A stretch of DNA of 64,000 nucleotides from Aquila chrysaetos chrysaetos (lineage: Eukaryota; Chordata; Aves; Accipitriformes; Accipitridae). The notes under the pieces are model-generated. The model saw nothing but the letters and a program-made list of their open reading frames with translations, had not been told where the DNA came from and did no database searches. Positions 1 to 13,500 of this stretch are shown here, one piece after another. Numbering within the stretch: position 1 is the stretch's first letter; every line of letters starts with the position of its first letter. The stretch spans positions 70,966,742 through 71,030,741 of the forward strand of contig NC_044007.1 in assembly GCF_900496995.4 (NCBI RefSeq), read 5' to 3'. The translations under genes were made by a program, and so were the position numbers.

Positions 1-1076
1 CCAGTCCTTTATCAGGATGTCTCACGGGGCACCCACGAGCCGGCGCGTGCCCCGTGGTTTGGCGGCTCTTACACGGCATCGCTGCTGCCGGGGCGCCCAG
101 CACCCATCGCCCTCGCTGCTGCTGCGCTTCGGACCGGGAGGTGCAGAGGCCGTTCTAGCAAAACGCTCGTTTCCGTACCCGCTACCTGCAGCCCACCGCT
201 TCGAACTCGGTTGTACGCGTTCTCAGTGGGTGAGGTTTTTCTCAGGGGGAAAATCTGGCGAAAATTGTTTTCCCCGTTACAGAATAACATCTTTAAATAG
301 TTTAAATAACCACTCACATTCAAATAATTAAAAAATTGAAATTGGAATGCAAATGAATTTAATCTTTCAAATACATGTACAATGCCTGGTACTTTGCTCT
401 CTATTTAGAGCAGCTATACTGCTCCAAAGATACACTCTAGAGTAGCTATACCCTAAAAATCCCTATTTCTTGTGAGAGCATTTTGATTATAAGGAAGTGT
501 CAGGGTATAAACTGGATCAATTCTTAAAAGGTGGGTGTGGGAAGAGCTGGAAAGTGATACAAATGTGTTGCCTGTGTACAGGGACCACCTACCCAGAGGG
601 GACATTTACACTCTCTCCTTCTGGCATTCAGCCTGGGTGCTCTAAAGGTGCTCCTTTCTCTCTCCAGTGACCACGTACCTAAGGAATGGGACTCCTGACT
701 GCGCTCCTCTGGGTCACACGGAATTTGGAAGCTTGAGATAGTTGTAAGGTCGGTGTCCGTGTGTCTGTGTGTACGTGAACTAGAGCTACCCACCTCGGCT
801 GTGACAGGTGAGGGCAAGAAGCTTTGCACCACTTGGGTGCCTTGGGTCCCCCATCAGCACGGATCGCCCAGGCAAGCGGTGCACCCCTTGCTCGTGGGTG
901 CCGGAGAAGGCGGATTTTTGCCGTTTCCTGAACTGCTGCTGCCCCATTGCAAGGTTACTACTTCTGTCGTCAGCAAAAGCAGCGCTATCTGCTGGGAACT
1001 TGGAAGGAATAGGCAATTAATAAAATAGCCAGAGTTATAAACGAATCAAACTGTCATTCTCATACCTAGAAATGTT
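1..1076. other. Left flank; GC-rich, CpG-containing block at 1-240
   Basis: Positions 1-240 are GC- and CpG-rich compared with the AT-rich sequence that follows, like the edge of a CpG island or promoter of an unseen neighbour. They contain a perfect 10-bp inverted repeat, 23-32 against 47-56. Both strands have short open frames of 84-104 codons here, but none resembles a known protein. In mammals SLC6A18 lies beyond SLC6A19, but its characteristic N-terminus is not visible. From 300 to 1076 I see only unremarkable AT-rich sequence. Confidence 0.35.
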
Positions 1077-1082
1077 TTTATT
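1077..1082 (-). terminator. SLC6A19: Candidate SLC6A19 poly(A) signal AATAAA
   Basis: The plus strand reads TTTATT, that is AATAAA on the coding strand, about 475 nt after the stop codon at 1557-1559. That would give a short 3' UTR over roughly 1556-1060. It is the first clear canonical hexamer I noticed downstream of the stop. Downstream GU-rich support is weak, so a later site is possible. Confidence 0.4.
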
Positions 1083-1556
1083 AAATATTTTAAACTTCTG
1101 CATGAGACAAATAATATCGGTGGCTTTGCGCAACACAGTGGCATGTAAAGTAAAAACAATTTAATGTGCAAGAGAACTCAATATTAAGTTACCCTTCTTA
1201 TTGGTCACCCAACCAGAATGATTGCACATGGAAGAGTCACTTCTGGCACGTCAAGCGTGCTGCGTCCCCAAACGGAGAACTGCAAGCCAGTTTCGAACAA
1301 GCTGGCTTCAAAACCAGAAGGAGGACAAATGATTTGGGCCAGTGCCCCAATGGCTTGCAAATGTGGCTGTTTTGCTTCCAGGATCCAAGCCATTAACTCT
1401 TCATGGTGCATTGCATTGTTAAGTAAACAAATGTTTACCTGGAAACAACACATAGTTATCCTTTTATGAAAAGAAAATTAACTCTGGATTCTTTAAAAAA
1501 AAATATTTTTACTTTTCTCACGGACAAAGCATTCTTCCACATGTTTTTAAATGGTT

Positions 1557-4500
1557 TTATGCTGAATACTTTAAGTTTCCATTAACAGAAGTCTCAGATG
1601 TGGAGATGATAAGGCCCGTACGATCACTTTTTTTCTGACAGAAATTTCTGATCACTTTGTAGATGGCAAAGACAGGGATGGCCAAACTAGGCACTCCAGC
1701 GAGAATTACAATAATAGCATACACCCAGCTGGGATATTCGACCTTCTGTGTTTTGGGGAACTCCTCCTGAAAGAGCAAACAATCAAGTTGTAGTAAGTCG
1801 TGAGGAGCAAATACTTGGGAGTGTGCACACATTCAGTAATTCAACAGATCAAAAATGTGTATCGGAATAGTAGCTAGCCACAATGGCAGAGTAATTTGCC
1901 AATTCCACAGCAGTTTCCAGCTCAAGGGTTTCCAGTCTCGGCTGTTTTGGACTTATTTTTACTTAAAAGCGATGGAAAGAAGATGGCATGAAAGAAGCAA
2001 GAGGCAGGAGGGCAAACTGGTGGGACTGGTCCTGTCACGCTCCCCAGGAGCAAAGGAGTGTGGGGCTGGGGGGGGGGTCACAGGCCACCAGGGCTTGGTG
2101 GCCAAACAGCCTTTGGGTGGGAAGGCTGAAATCAAACGGTGCAGGAGGGCTGGAACATTATTAAGAAGGAAGTGGTGTTGCCAAGGAGGAGAGAAGAAAG
2201 CAGACCCATTTCCCCATCTTCCTTTCTCTCCGTCTCTGTCTTATGAAAATGAAAATTCATCTTTACAAATGAAATGTCCTGCACGACTTCTTCTGCTTTA
2301 GGAATTGCGATCACAGCTGAATTTAGGACTTATTTTTCTAAGTGTTACTTTTTATTATTACTGTATGTCTTGTAGTAAGTTTTTTTACTGGAAAACTGTT
2401 TCAAAGGGGAGATGAATATAACTGACTATGACTCTTAGATTAAAGAAGAATACATAAACCAATTCTAAACAATATTTTGGTTTTATATACTTACGTAGCT
2501 AGGGTCCCAAATGCTGTAGAGCAGTTCTTCGTTGACTTTCACCACAAAATAAAAGAAGAAGATAACTAACATAATGAGAGGACTGATAACTCTCCAAGTA
2601 ACCTGCCAGAAAATATTGGGCTTGTGTCCAATCATGAACTCAATATCCTTGTTAAATCTAGAAACAAAAACAGGAAGTTCAGGACAGTAAAAACTGGTCA
2701 GGATCAAAGAGTGCCTACTCATAAACAGCGAAGTCCAAACTACCCCTAGCTGGGCTTCCCACGACTTTGCTAATGTCAGTGTGAAGCGAGGATTGGTAAC
2801 AACACCAGGAGTGAGATCTAAAAGTAGTTCAAATTAAGGCAGATATCGTTGCAAGTCAGGAAAATTATTTTTGGAAATGTACTTTCTTCAAGAAGTCTGT
2901 GAAGCATGTGCGAAATAGTTTTGACACGAACGGGCCAATGCAGGTGGACTTTCTCTATAATATACTGCAGTATTGTTTCACGATTTTTTGGTAAGCCTCT
3001 GAGAGCTGCATAAATTAAAAGGAATCACATAATATTAAAAATGAGCAAAAGCAAATTGGAGTAATTTTAAAAATTAGATTCTATGTATAATGTTTGCTTA
3101 ATTTGGGTTTCTACCAGTTTTCTCTGGTTGAGTATTGAAACAATATTTAGCTTTACACATCATTAACAACACCTAAAAATGTGTTATTTGGGTTATTCGT
3201 GGAGCATGCAGTGGACAATGGGGCAAAAATGTCTCCACAAAAAAACCCACAACCAATCCCTGCATTGAGAGTGATATTGTCTGCATCAGTCCTGAACCAA
3301 TTCATCACCTCTACGTACGATGCAGCACCATGTGCACACACTTCTTAATAATTATTTTGGAAGTTTGAGGCTTCTATTGTTAGTCCTCTTGTCTGGCTTT
3401 CCCGCGTATCGTGTGGGGATAAGTCTGATGGGACTATTCAGTTGGTCCTACAGCTATGAACAACACGCAGCATTCAGCTGAGCCTCAATTACTGCGTAAA
3501 TTTATTTTATCTTTTCATCCCTAACTTCTAAGATCTAGGTGTCATTCTTAAAATGATATGGAGCCCCACGTCCCGACGGCAGAGCGGGTCCAGGTGTAGT
3601 TCACGTGAGTATCATGGATAACATGCATGTTCTCCTTCAAGGAGCAGAGCCATGGTTTTACCAATGCCCCTTTCTCAGAAAAAGGTCACAGAAACTCATC
3701 TGGAGCCGATACCACGACCTTTGGGCAGCCCTGATAAGCTCTGTACTCAAAGAGGGCTACAGCGATGCGTACTGGCCAGAAACATGGAAGTTTGACGTGA
3801 AGCTCTTCTCTGAACCAATCCCCACCCCTCTATGGCCTCAGCCCATGTTCATGTCCTGGGAATAGTTTTAATTTGACTTTGTAAAGTGTTCTGAGATTTT
3901 AAAGGGAGGGAAAAGTGATCAACACAGACTTTTCTGTCCTTAACAAATTAAAATAAGCCTTCTTTCTCTAGGGTACTCCCTCTGCTCGTCTAATTTACCT
4001 AGGTTGATTCATGCCTCCTCAGGTAATATAAAACTTAAAGTATGGGAAGATGGGCCACAAGGTGGTCACCCCACCGCCAGGAGCAGCACAGCTGGAGGGT
4101 CTGGCACAGGTTCAAGCAAAACCTATGGGTGATTGCAGTCCCCACGCTTTTTTCGTATTTCTTACGTATTAATTATGAACAGAAAGATGGTGAAATTTGA
4201 TTTATTACATCTCTAGAAGGTTGATAGGATAATTACTCACTGCTACAACTGATAAAGTCCTGAGTCTATCAGCTAAGAACGTATCTCAGTAGCCTTGGAT
4301 TTGCATCCTGCTGTAAAACAGTATCTGCATTTTGCCTGGAGATCCCCGCTTTGGACAGTATCATTTGGCATTCACTTTAAACACTCCTGGGATATACGTC
4401 TGTTCTAAACTTTCAGCTCCGTGCCAATGTGCTTGTACTTTGCTTCTGCTGATCAAATATTGAATGCAATTACCCTGAAGAAGATTTATTGTAAATGTCA

Positions 4501-7500
4501 CCGTATTTAAAATGTAAGTGAGCTACAGTGGCACTTACATAACTGTTGCAAATACGTACGTTCTGATGCCTACTTTAAAAATAAATTATTTGCACTCATA
4601 CTATTATACTCTAGGCACTTGCTAACGCTTAATATTTTCTTGCCGTATCTTAGGGATGTGTTTATTTTAGCTGTTGTTATAGAGCACTAGCTATTATAAT
4701 GTATTAATAAAGTGGAAAGCTTTCATGTACAAATAAAAATCCCCACTGCACTCTTCACAAGCATTTTTTCTTTTTGTTGAGAACTATTTTAGAAACCTGA
4801 ATCATATAAGCAACCCTAAACCACAGTTGCATAATTTCAGTGATTTCTATAACAGAAATTTTATACACTGAGATGTAGCAAGATTGCAGCTATACAACTC
4901 ATCAATTTATGCACTCGTTTCTAGTAATATTTAAGTTGTATTTCATACCTGTCTATTCCATAAATGTAGACGACCGAAAACATCTCAAAAAATGCAATTA
5001 TTAGCAAGGGAATAGAGCCGGCAAAACTGTCAAATAGAGCCAGCCAGTAATTACCAGACTTCAGCACAAAAATAAAAGCTATCAAGTAAGATCCCACACA
5101 AATGAGACCTGTGGAAAAAAAAACCAAAGCAACAGCACATTTAGGCAAAGAAAGCAAAAGAGAAAAAAGTAAGATGTTTTCCCAGTAGCTAGAAAGCTTT
5201 CTAAATCACTTTTAATTCAGTTGCAGCCTGAGGGTAACTACCTTATTTTTAAATGGTACTCTGAGAAAGCCTGCTTCTATGCAGGTAAAATGGCAAAACT
5301 CTCCTAACATTGCACGGGTGGGAGATGCTGCAAACAAAACGGGAGAAGGCTGAGGAGAAAAAAACCAGAAAAAAAAAACCAGAAAAAAAGCTTCGGTAGG
5401 TTATCTAGGAATCTTAAGACCATGCCAGATCTGCAAGTAAACGGGTTGATTTTTCAGCACCCAAGCTATTCCCTGGGGAGGGGGGAGGTCACTTGTCTCT
5501 AAAAAAGCACTTACCAGTAACAAGTTCCTTAGGCACTTTGGGGGGTATAATCTTAAGATCTTGTAAAGGTACAAGCACACCTTCCATATTTCCAAACATA
5601 GAGGACAAACCCAAGCAGAAGAGCATGATGAAGAAGAGAATGGACCACAAAGGGGAGACGGGCATTTTGGTGATAGCTTCAGTGAAGACAATAAAGGCTA
5701 GGCCAGTTCCTTCAACTCCCTGTGGAAGATTTCAGAAGCTCCAAAATTAGGCTCATTAATGTCGCGCAGCACTTAAATTTACCTTGGTATTCACTGGACT
5801 TGGTGTATGTTACACCATACCACAGTACTTATGCTTTTTGTTTCCACGAAGACCTCCTAATGCAGCATTGTATTTCCTGTAGTTACAATACAAACTCTAT
5901 TTCATGGAATTTTATGGATCCCTATTTTCACCTGTAATTCACCACCTTTTTAACCAAAAAAAAAAAAAAAAAAAAAAAGGTGCACCCATTTAATTCTTCT
6001 TGTAACTTTTTTCACCCTGGTGTCGAGGTCCATTCTTTCTGTGTTGTGACATACTCATCCTGATCGGGACAGGGATCTGCTCCAACTGCTTCCTCGCTCT
6101 GGGATTCTCTTCCCTAGTCATCTTGTCCCACCACGGCTGAAACCAGCTGGTTCCAGAGAAATAAATACCTGCTGCTATTTTGCCAGCTCCGCGAGGCCAG
6201 CCTAGAACCCTTGTGGTTTTAGTTACTAGTCAGACAGATTGCCAATACTTTTCAGAGGAATTAAACAGTTTCTCTCTTCAAAAGCAAAATGAGGTAAGCA
6301 GAAGTAATTCTTCAGTCCAAGAGCATTCCAAGCCAATTGCAATCAATCAGTGGAAAAATATAAAAAACCAACAACCCCAGAAGAAAAAAGCATTAGGCAA
6401 TTAAAAAATTGCTATGCGTTCCTACCATATTTATGGTATCAATATGAGTCAAGGTGTTAAACTTACATCATTCAGGAAAGTTTCCAGATTACAGGTTTCG
6501 AACTTCAGGCTTGCAAAAATTGTCGGATCGGTCGTGTTACATAGCTGCTGCATTTGTTCAAAGTTATCTTGGGTTACATTACCTTCTGGCAAATCAAATG
6601 CATTCATCAGAGTAAGAATATTTCTGAAAAAATGAAATACAATTAATTTGAAATTATTTATTTGTAAGCATCCTCAGGATTCTTTTTCATCATCAAGCAA
6701 GTTATTCACAGCACGATGTCTTTTATAAAGATACAAAGGAAGCAATCTTTCTGTTGCTCAAGATCAGATTTTGCAATTGGGAAGTCCAGCAGTTTTGTGC
6801 ATGTGCAATTCTTTCTTTCTTCTTCCAAGGTGAGTCTGATACTGTCTTTCACGGCACAGATGACAGCTAAATGGATGGGCACTCGAGGGAACCTGTGCAG
6901 AAGTTAGGTGCCCATCTTTGCACTGCAGACTGGGCACCAGTTCCCAGACTGGGCAGCTTCTGGGAATGTGTGAGGTGTCTGCAGTTGTGCGTCATGCACT
7001 TCTACAGCTGATGTGGAGGAATTTGGCTGGAACCCGCAGGGTCTGGCAGCCCTGGTTAGAAGGGAGTCCGAATTGCTCTGGTAAAATTAGGCACCTCTGA
7101 TGAGACCTAAGCATTTAAGCTTTCCAGGAGGCAATCTAAATACAGAGCTGACACAGGGGCAGGGTATATTACATTCGTGCCATATGTCAGCTCAGCAGGC
7201 ATCGATTATTGTGAATTCTGCTTTTTTTTTTTTTTTTGCAGAGTTTCTAGACAATTTTCCGGTGCTTGGTAGAGTTTCATCTAATGAATTAAAATGGGAA
7301 GAATTCCATGAATTAATTTGGGTAATTTCCCAGTGTAGAACGCAGAGTCACCAGCAGTACCTGAGGTGCCTACACTGTGATCCAGCTGCAGCCAGGATTC
7401 TGCAGGACTGTCGGAACTGCCTGGTCACAGGGAGATTTCTTAAAACGGGCAGTGCTTTCAGTGGCTCATTGCAAGCGACCCCTGAGGCACAACTGCACCG

Positions 7501-10500
7501 TTCGGCCACTATGTCAGGAGGGCTTTGAGGGTTTGACATCAGCCACAGTAGAAATAGCAGCAGCAGCAGACTAGTAGCCTTTGTTTGGTGGTTTGGTTTT
7601 GAGGTAAGTAATGTAAAAACCAATTTTTCACAGAACCAGTTGTACTGAAACTTGCCTTATCCAGTCAGGTAAATACATTCCTTGAGAACTTTTCATATTC
7701 ACTGTTGCAAATGATTTGGTTTTCACATTTACCTCTAAAACTATAGATATTCCAGCATGTTTTAGTGAAATAACGTATCACGAACTGAACCTACCTGTAT
7801 GTAAATAGAAATTGTTACATAAACTGCAGGTGTATTTGCAAGAACTGTTTGAAAAAAACACATTAAAACATGGAATATCCTCTTCCTCCCTTGTTACTTT
7901 TTGGAAACGTCAGGGAATAATGTAAAATATAGTTGCTTACACAACTTCTATCTAGGAAATAAGGTGGCTCAAATAATTCTCACTCCCTGTGGGGCTGACA
8001 TCACATGATTTAAATATTTTGAAGACATGAGTGGTCTGATACCATGTAGGTTAGGACCTGCAATTGTTCAGCAATAATAAATCCGTTATCATCAGGCTAA
8101 CAGAGCTGTCTCAGCCAAACAAACAGCTGTATAGTCTGGGTTTTTTTTTTCAATAACTTACTTGTCGAAACAGTCATCATATCTTTGTGTGGCTCTGAAT
8201 CCAATGATGGAGTATATGACAGTTGCTGCATAGACGGATGTGAAACCATTGATCACTGAGATAATCAGGGCATCTTTCTCACAGTTATTGCTGCAATTCA
8301 AAGAGAAAAAAAAGAAAAGAGGATTTCAAACACATTCCCCAAATAAATACTAAAAACTGGCTACCAAGACTGATAAAAAGTAGTCTACAGACACATAGGT
8401 ACATCAGTACGCTCTCTAAGAATATACAAGTAGTGAATTAAAACTTGGTGCCTTAAGCAGTTTTGGGGTATTTTTTCCCCCTCAAATAATCCTATTTGTA
8501 AGGAATAACTGCCTGAGTTGTTTTCATATCTGGCTCATGGAAAGTAAAACATGAAGGGCAAAAAAGTATGTCTCCTCCTTTTCATGCCTGGCATGCATGT
8601 GTGCAGACACACATTGGCATAAACTGTATCTTAGCTGCTGGGGTGTTCTGCTGCAAGGTGAAAGATTTGGGGTTGAATTCGGACAGTCAGAAGGGAAAAG
8701 TGACCAAAAGTTTCCACAGCACTTTGGTATGGTGAAGTTGCAGTAGCCAAGAGCACTTGGGACCAGTTTTGTTTGACTGTTGGACAGAAGATGGTTCAAA
8801 ATGTCCTCAAGTTTTGGAAATATGATGGAACATTATGCTGAGAAGGTTAGACAGACAAGCTATTACATTGTGAAAGTTAAACTGCTTTGTAGAGGCTTCT
8901 CTGCTGTGGGCACTTGTCAGCGTATGTGTGCTAAGATGAAAAAATTGCAGAGCCAGAAAGAGATTTTCATCTGAGAGGGAAGATAAAGAATCAATATTAA
9001 ATTAGTTAATGGTTTTATGTGAAGGCCGTAAAGTTCTAGATATTGTATTTGTCTTGGGCAAGAGAGCACTATTGAGATTAACCTGATGTTGTCATGTTTA
9101 ATTTTCTGATCACCCTCAAGAGGAGAGGAAAGACAGGCCTGCCCAGCCAAGACCTGTGACACTGTGACCTTTCCTAATCTACAGCATTGCAAACAGGTCT
9201 CTAGTGGGTGGAAGGCATTGAATTGAAATTCTTGGCTGTACCCTCATGTCAGTTTTTCCACTCTAACATGAGATTCTCAATGACAGGCTTGATAAAAATA
9301 TTTCTTCCCTTTAGAGAAAGTAAGATGCTCATGATCCTCTTGGTTATGAATGGGTGAATCCCTGATGGCGTTGAAATCTCACGGTATTTCCTGAGATGTT
9401 TTTAATCCCAAATTATGTGGGAGCAGAGTCACTCACACCTGGTCCAGCTGGTGCTGGACTGCAGGTGGCCTAGCACCGCAGTGTAACACGATGGTATTTG
9501 CATGTCTTTTTCTTATATCTCCACGAGAATTTCATTACTTTCTGCAGTTTCCTCCTTAAGTTGTGAATGATTGAGAATCGAAGGAACGTGGCCTGGTGCT
9601 ACAGCCCTGTGTGTTGGAAAAGCAGAAGGACACTGCTCCTTTTCTTTGGGTCTTTTGGAAAAATGTGGAACATTCTCAGCCCTGCTCCTCACGGCTGTGG
9701 GAACATTGATTTGGACCTGAAGTGGGGCTGGTCACCTCGCACTGAGACTTGCAAGCACCGAAAGTTCCAGATGAACTTTGGGAAAAATATCTGAAATCAA
9801 GAGTGGTGGTAGGGAATTACATCAGTGACTGAAATGCCGGTGTGGTGTGGTCAAACCTGAGCCAAAACTGAAACACGGATTTCTGAATGCATGACCAAAC
9901 CGGATAAACAAAACTTAATTCAGAGAAATTTATCAAAAATACTAGGTTCAGAGAATGCTGCACGGTTTGTCTTTCAAGAGGACAGTGCTGAAGGGATGGA
10001 AGGCACCAAGGGGCACTGGTGGTCGCTCCAATATTTTGGGAAGGTGAGTGCAGAATATAGCACCACGTCGTAATTTGCTAACTGGGTCATTCCCTGGGTG
10101 ATGGGAGTTTGTACTCCATCTCTTCCCTGGCCCCATCGCATATATATGTAAAGGAAGGAACTGAATGTGAATTTCAAAACTCCTAGATAAATCTGCTAAT
10201 CCCTAAGCTACAGATTTAAACTTTGGCCTGTAAATTGCTTTGAAATGTGTATACCATCACCCAGCTCCCACAGCGTGGACACAAAGGGCATCCATCCCCG
10301 TGCCTTGAGCGCTCCGGCAAAGGAACCTCCTGCCCATCAGCCGGCGGCGGGCAGCCAGCCCCCTTCTTTCTAGCCTGTGCCACCACATCGTTCTGCAGGA
10401 AAGCACTGCGACCTGAAATCTTGGCTGGCGAGACCTAGGATCGGTCAGAGATGTGCCTTACGTGGCTGAGGGGATGGTGTCCCGGTCCCAAGTAATTACT

Positions 10501-13500
10501 GTGTAGCGATAAGGCAGAAGTGGACACGCTTCATTCGAAAGAATGAAATATTCATATAAAATTTGGCTTTTGCCCGGCTACTTACTGAACAGAGTTGTAA
10601 CTGGAGAATGAAATGAGGCCTCCGAAGGCCAGGGAGAAAGAGTAAAACACCTGAGCACCTGCATCCAGCCACGTCACTGGGTTAGCCAGCTCGGTAACCT
10701 GAGGCATCAGACACACAGCTTTAAGCATCTGCAGCACTGCTATTTAGACTGAATACCAGGGATTTAAAACAATAATTAAAACAAGAACATTAACCATGCA
10801 GAACTCACCATTTTTGAAGAATGTTAACAAATAGGTCAATACTTTTGTCAAACTTAATTTTTTTTCAAAAAGAAAACCTATGTGTAGGTTTTCTACAAGT
10901 ATTTTGAAAATTGATAAACAAATTACTTCCTGTAGCTGACAGCTACCATGCCTGTTTCCAGAAAAGGTGTTTATTATTTAGCATTAATAATGACCATCCA
11001 GAGGTGTTCTCGTGGAAAATGAGACCCCTTTTCATTTTGTTTAAAAACTGTTGTGTAGTTAAATCATTCTCTTAGATCTTTTGTCCACATAGCCATACAG
11101 ATTAGATGGGTTCTACTCCCAGCTGCACGATTTGTGCTTTAAGGTTAAACTTGTCCTTAACTAGCATACAGCAAAAGAAAGCAAGCCCCCTTATGGCAAT
11201 CCCATTGCATTGCTCCATGATGATCCTTCCTTTTTTTATAACAGATTTTGTTGAAGGGTGGAGAGAGAGAATGTGTGTGTATATATGTATATTTTTACAT
11301 CCAATGCAAAAGATCCACCCCCCAAAATCAAGATTTTAAAGGCATCTCAGGGATAGTGAGAAAAGCGCGAGCGGAGGGGACTAATTTTCAATTGGTTGTT
11401 AATTGCAGAGAGAAAGAACTACATCGTGTTTCACTAAGGGACGAACCATGCGGTGACTTACGTTAGGGGTGAAGAGATACACGATTCCACTGGTTGAGCC
11501 TTTCAGCGTCAAGCCACGGATTAGAAAAATGGTTAGCACAAGGTATGGAAGAGTTGATGTTACATACACAGCCTGCACAAGAAGCATGTAAATAAAACAC
11601 TTAAGTAAAACAGAACACTTGAATAAAAAAATAGCACTGCAGGGAAGAAAAGAGGGGAATAAACAAGGTACTGTGATTAACAATAATGGGAAGTTTTAAG
11701 AGAGTCACAATTAACATATTTCACCATGTTCAAGAGAAACAGTATGTGCAGTACATTTTGATAATAAACATTTTCACGGTTATAGTGCTCTATTTAAGAC
11801 AAATTGTCATTGTTGAAATTCAACTCAGATCGTTCAAAAGCAGTATAAAAAGTAACCTACACCCTGAGATCAGGTTGATGCTGCCAATGCGAGGATGGGC
11901 TCTTAGGGCTTTGCTGGGCAGCAGAACGTTGGTCACTCTTTTAGAGAGATAATATTAAGGACTAGCACAAACCCAAATAAATCTGTACATGTATGTTTTG
12001 AAGGGAATGGCCATAGCAAAAAGACCGAGTCCCTCCAGCCTTCATTAAAGGTTAATATTAATGTTAAGGTACTAATAGCTAAAGAATGTTTTACTAGGAC
12101 CTATGAGGACAAGGAAGCTGAAGTGCTCACAAAAAGCCCCACATAAATCAAATCAAACCAAATCAAATCCCATTTCATTCAGCTTCCTTCTTCAAAAAGC
12201 AGCCTCAGTGATGACACACTAAGTTTTAGACATGCTTTTACTCAAGGAACAGGCAGTTTCTACAATATGATTAAGTCAGTATGAATAAGGAATCACAACA
12301 GCATAATGAATATCATCGCATAAAAACCCAAAATAGAGTACCTTTCCTGTTGTTTCGATGCCTCTGATTGTGCACACGTACAGGACACCCCATGCACATG
12401 TTAAACATAACAAAAGCCACCACTGTATACTGCCTGAATCGCCAATGGAAGTGGAGATGTTTAATGTTTCTCTGTACCAGAAATAATCTACAGGAGAGCT
12501 CTTGGCACACTCTTCTACGTAATCTGTAACCACAAAATGGTTGTCATTCTGTATGTCTTTTATTTACTCGAAAAAAAGGAAGTTAAATAATAAACACCGG
12601 TGTTCTAAATTATACCACCTAATGCCAACAATTTTGTTGTTGGCAGATTTCAGATTCTTAGAGGCTGGTTTCATGGAAAAATGAGAGATTTAAGAGAGAT
12701 TTGTTCAACAGAGATTTTAATACAAATTTTGCTGTTATTTCTATTAATTCAACCATGCAGGTAAAATCTTGGAAGCTCACTCAATGACTCTTCTATTGTT
12801 ATAATTTTTCTTTTTTCCTACAAAAATATGAGGTTAGAAGCCTCTTGTGCCAAAGAAAGCATGGAGAGGATTTCTGAGCATAAACGCATGTATATTGCAT
12901 GGAGTTAGGCAGATGTTTTTCAATGATAGCACGCTTCCTATTTATTTCATTTAAAAAAACCAACCAACCAACCAACTTTGGGCTTTCCACACGCATCCTG
13001 CTCTTTCTTGCCTGATGGATTATGGGCACTTGCTCTTCCCCTTCGGCTCTTCCCCTCCCACACCTCCTTCAGATCAGCAATACTTTGTCTTTCTGTTTCG
13101 TGGGGCATCGTTCAAGGTCTTGACAGTTCAGGTTGGATTCTCAGCTCCCTGCAATGCGCTGACCTGTGCAGTATTCTGCCCTGGCCTGCCCATATATGAG
13201 GCTTTTTATACTTATTCTGGGAGGAGAGGAGCAAAGCTCTCTGAAGAGCTGTTCATTGACCCACCAGAAAAACCTGCTTCATACAGTTTCATGCAGGACT
13301 GGTTACGGAAAACAAAGCTGCTCTCACCAAGCAGTCTCCAGGGTTCTATAGACTGCTGTCATATTGAGAGATACCGGTGTTTCATATGGATTATGCATCT
13401 CCTTTTTTTTTTTTTTTTTTTTTTTTCCTTTTCAGTATGCTAACTGAGGGCTATTGGTGAAGAGATGGATGAAACACGTTGTCTAAATCTGGAAAATGTT

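Noticed and set aside
13015-13443. 142-codon plus-strand frame in an SLC6A19 intron
   Set aside because: Ends in a 24-T homopolymer translated as a Phe run. No homology, and no splice or promoter context.
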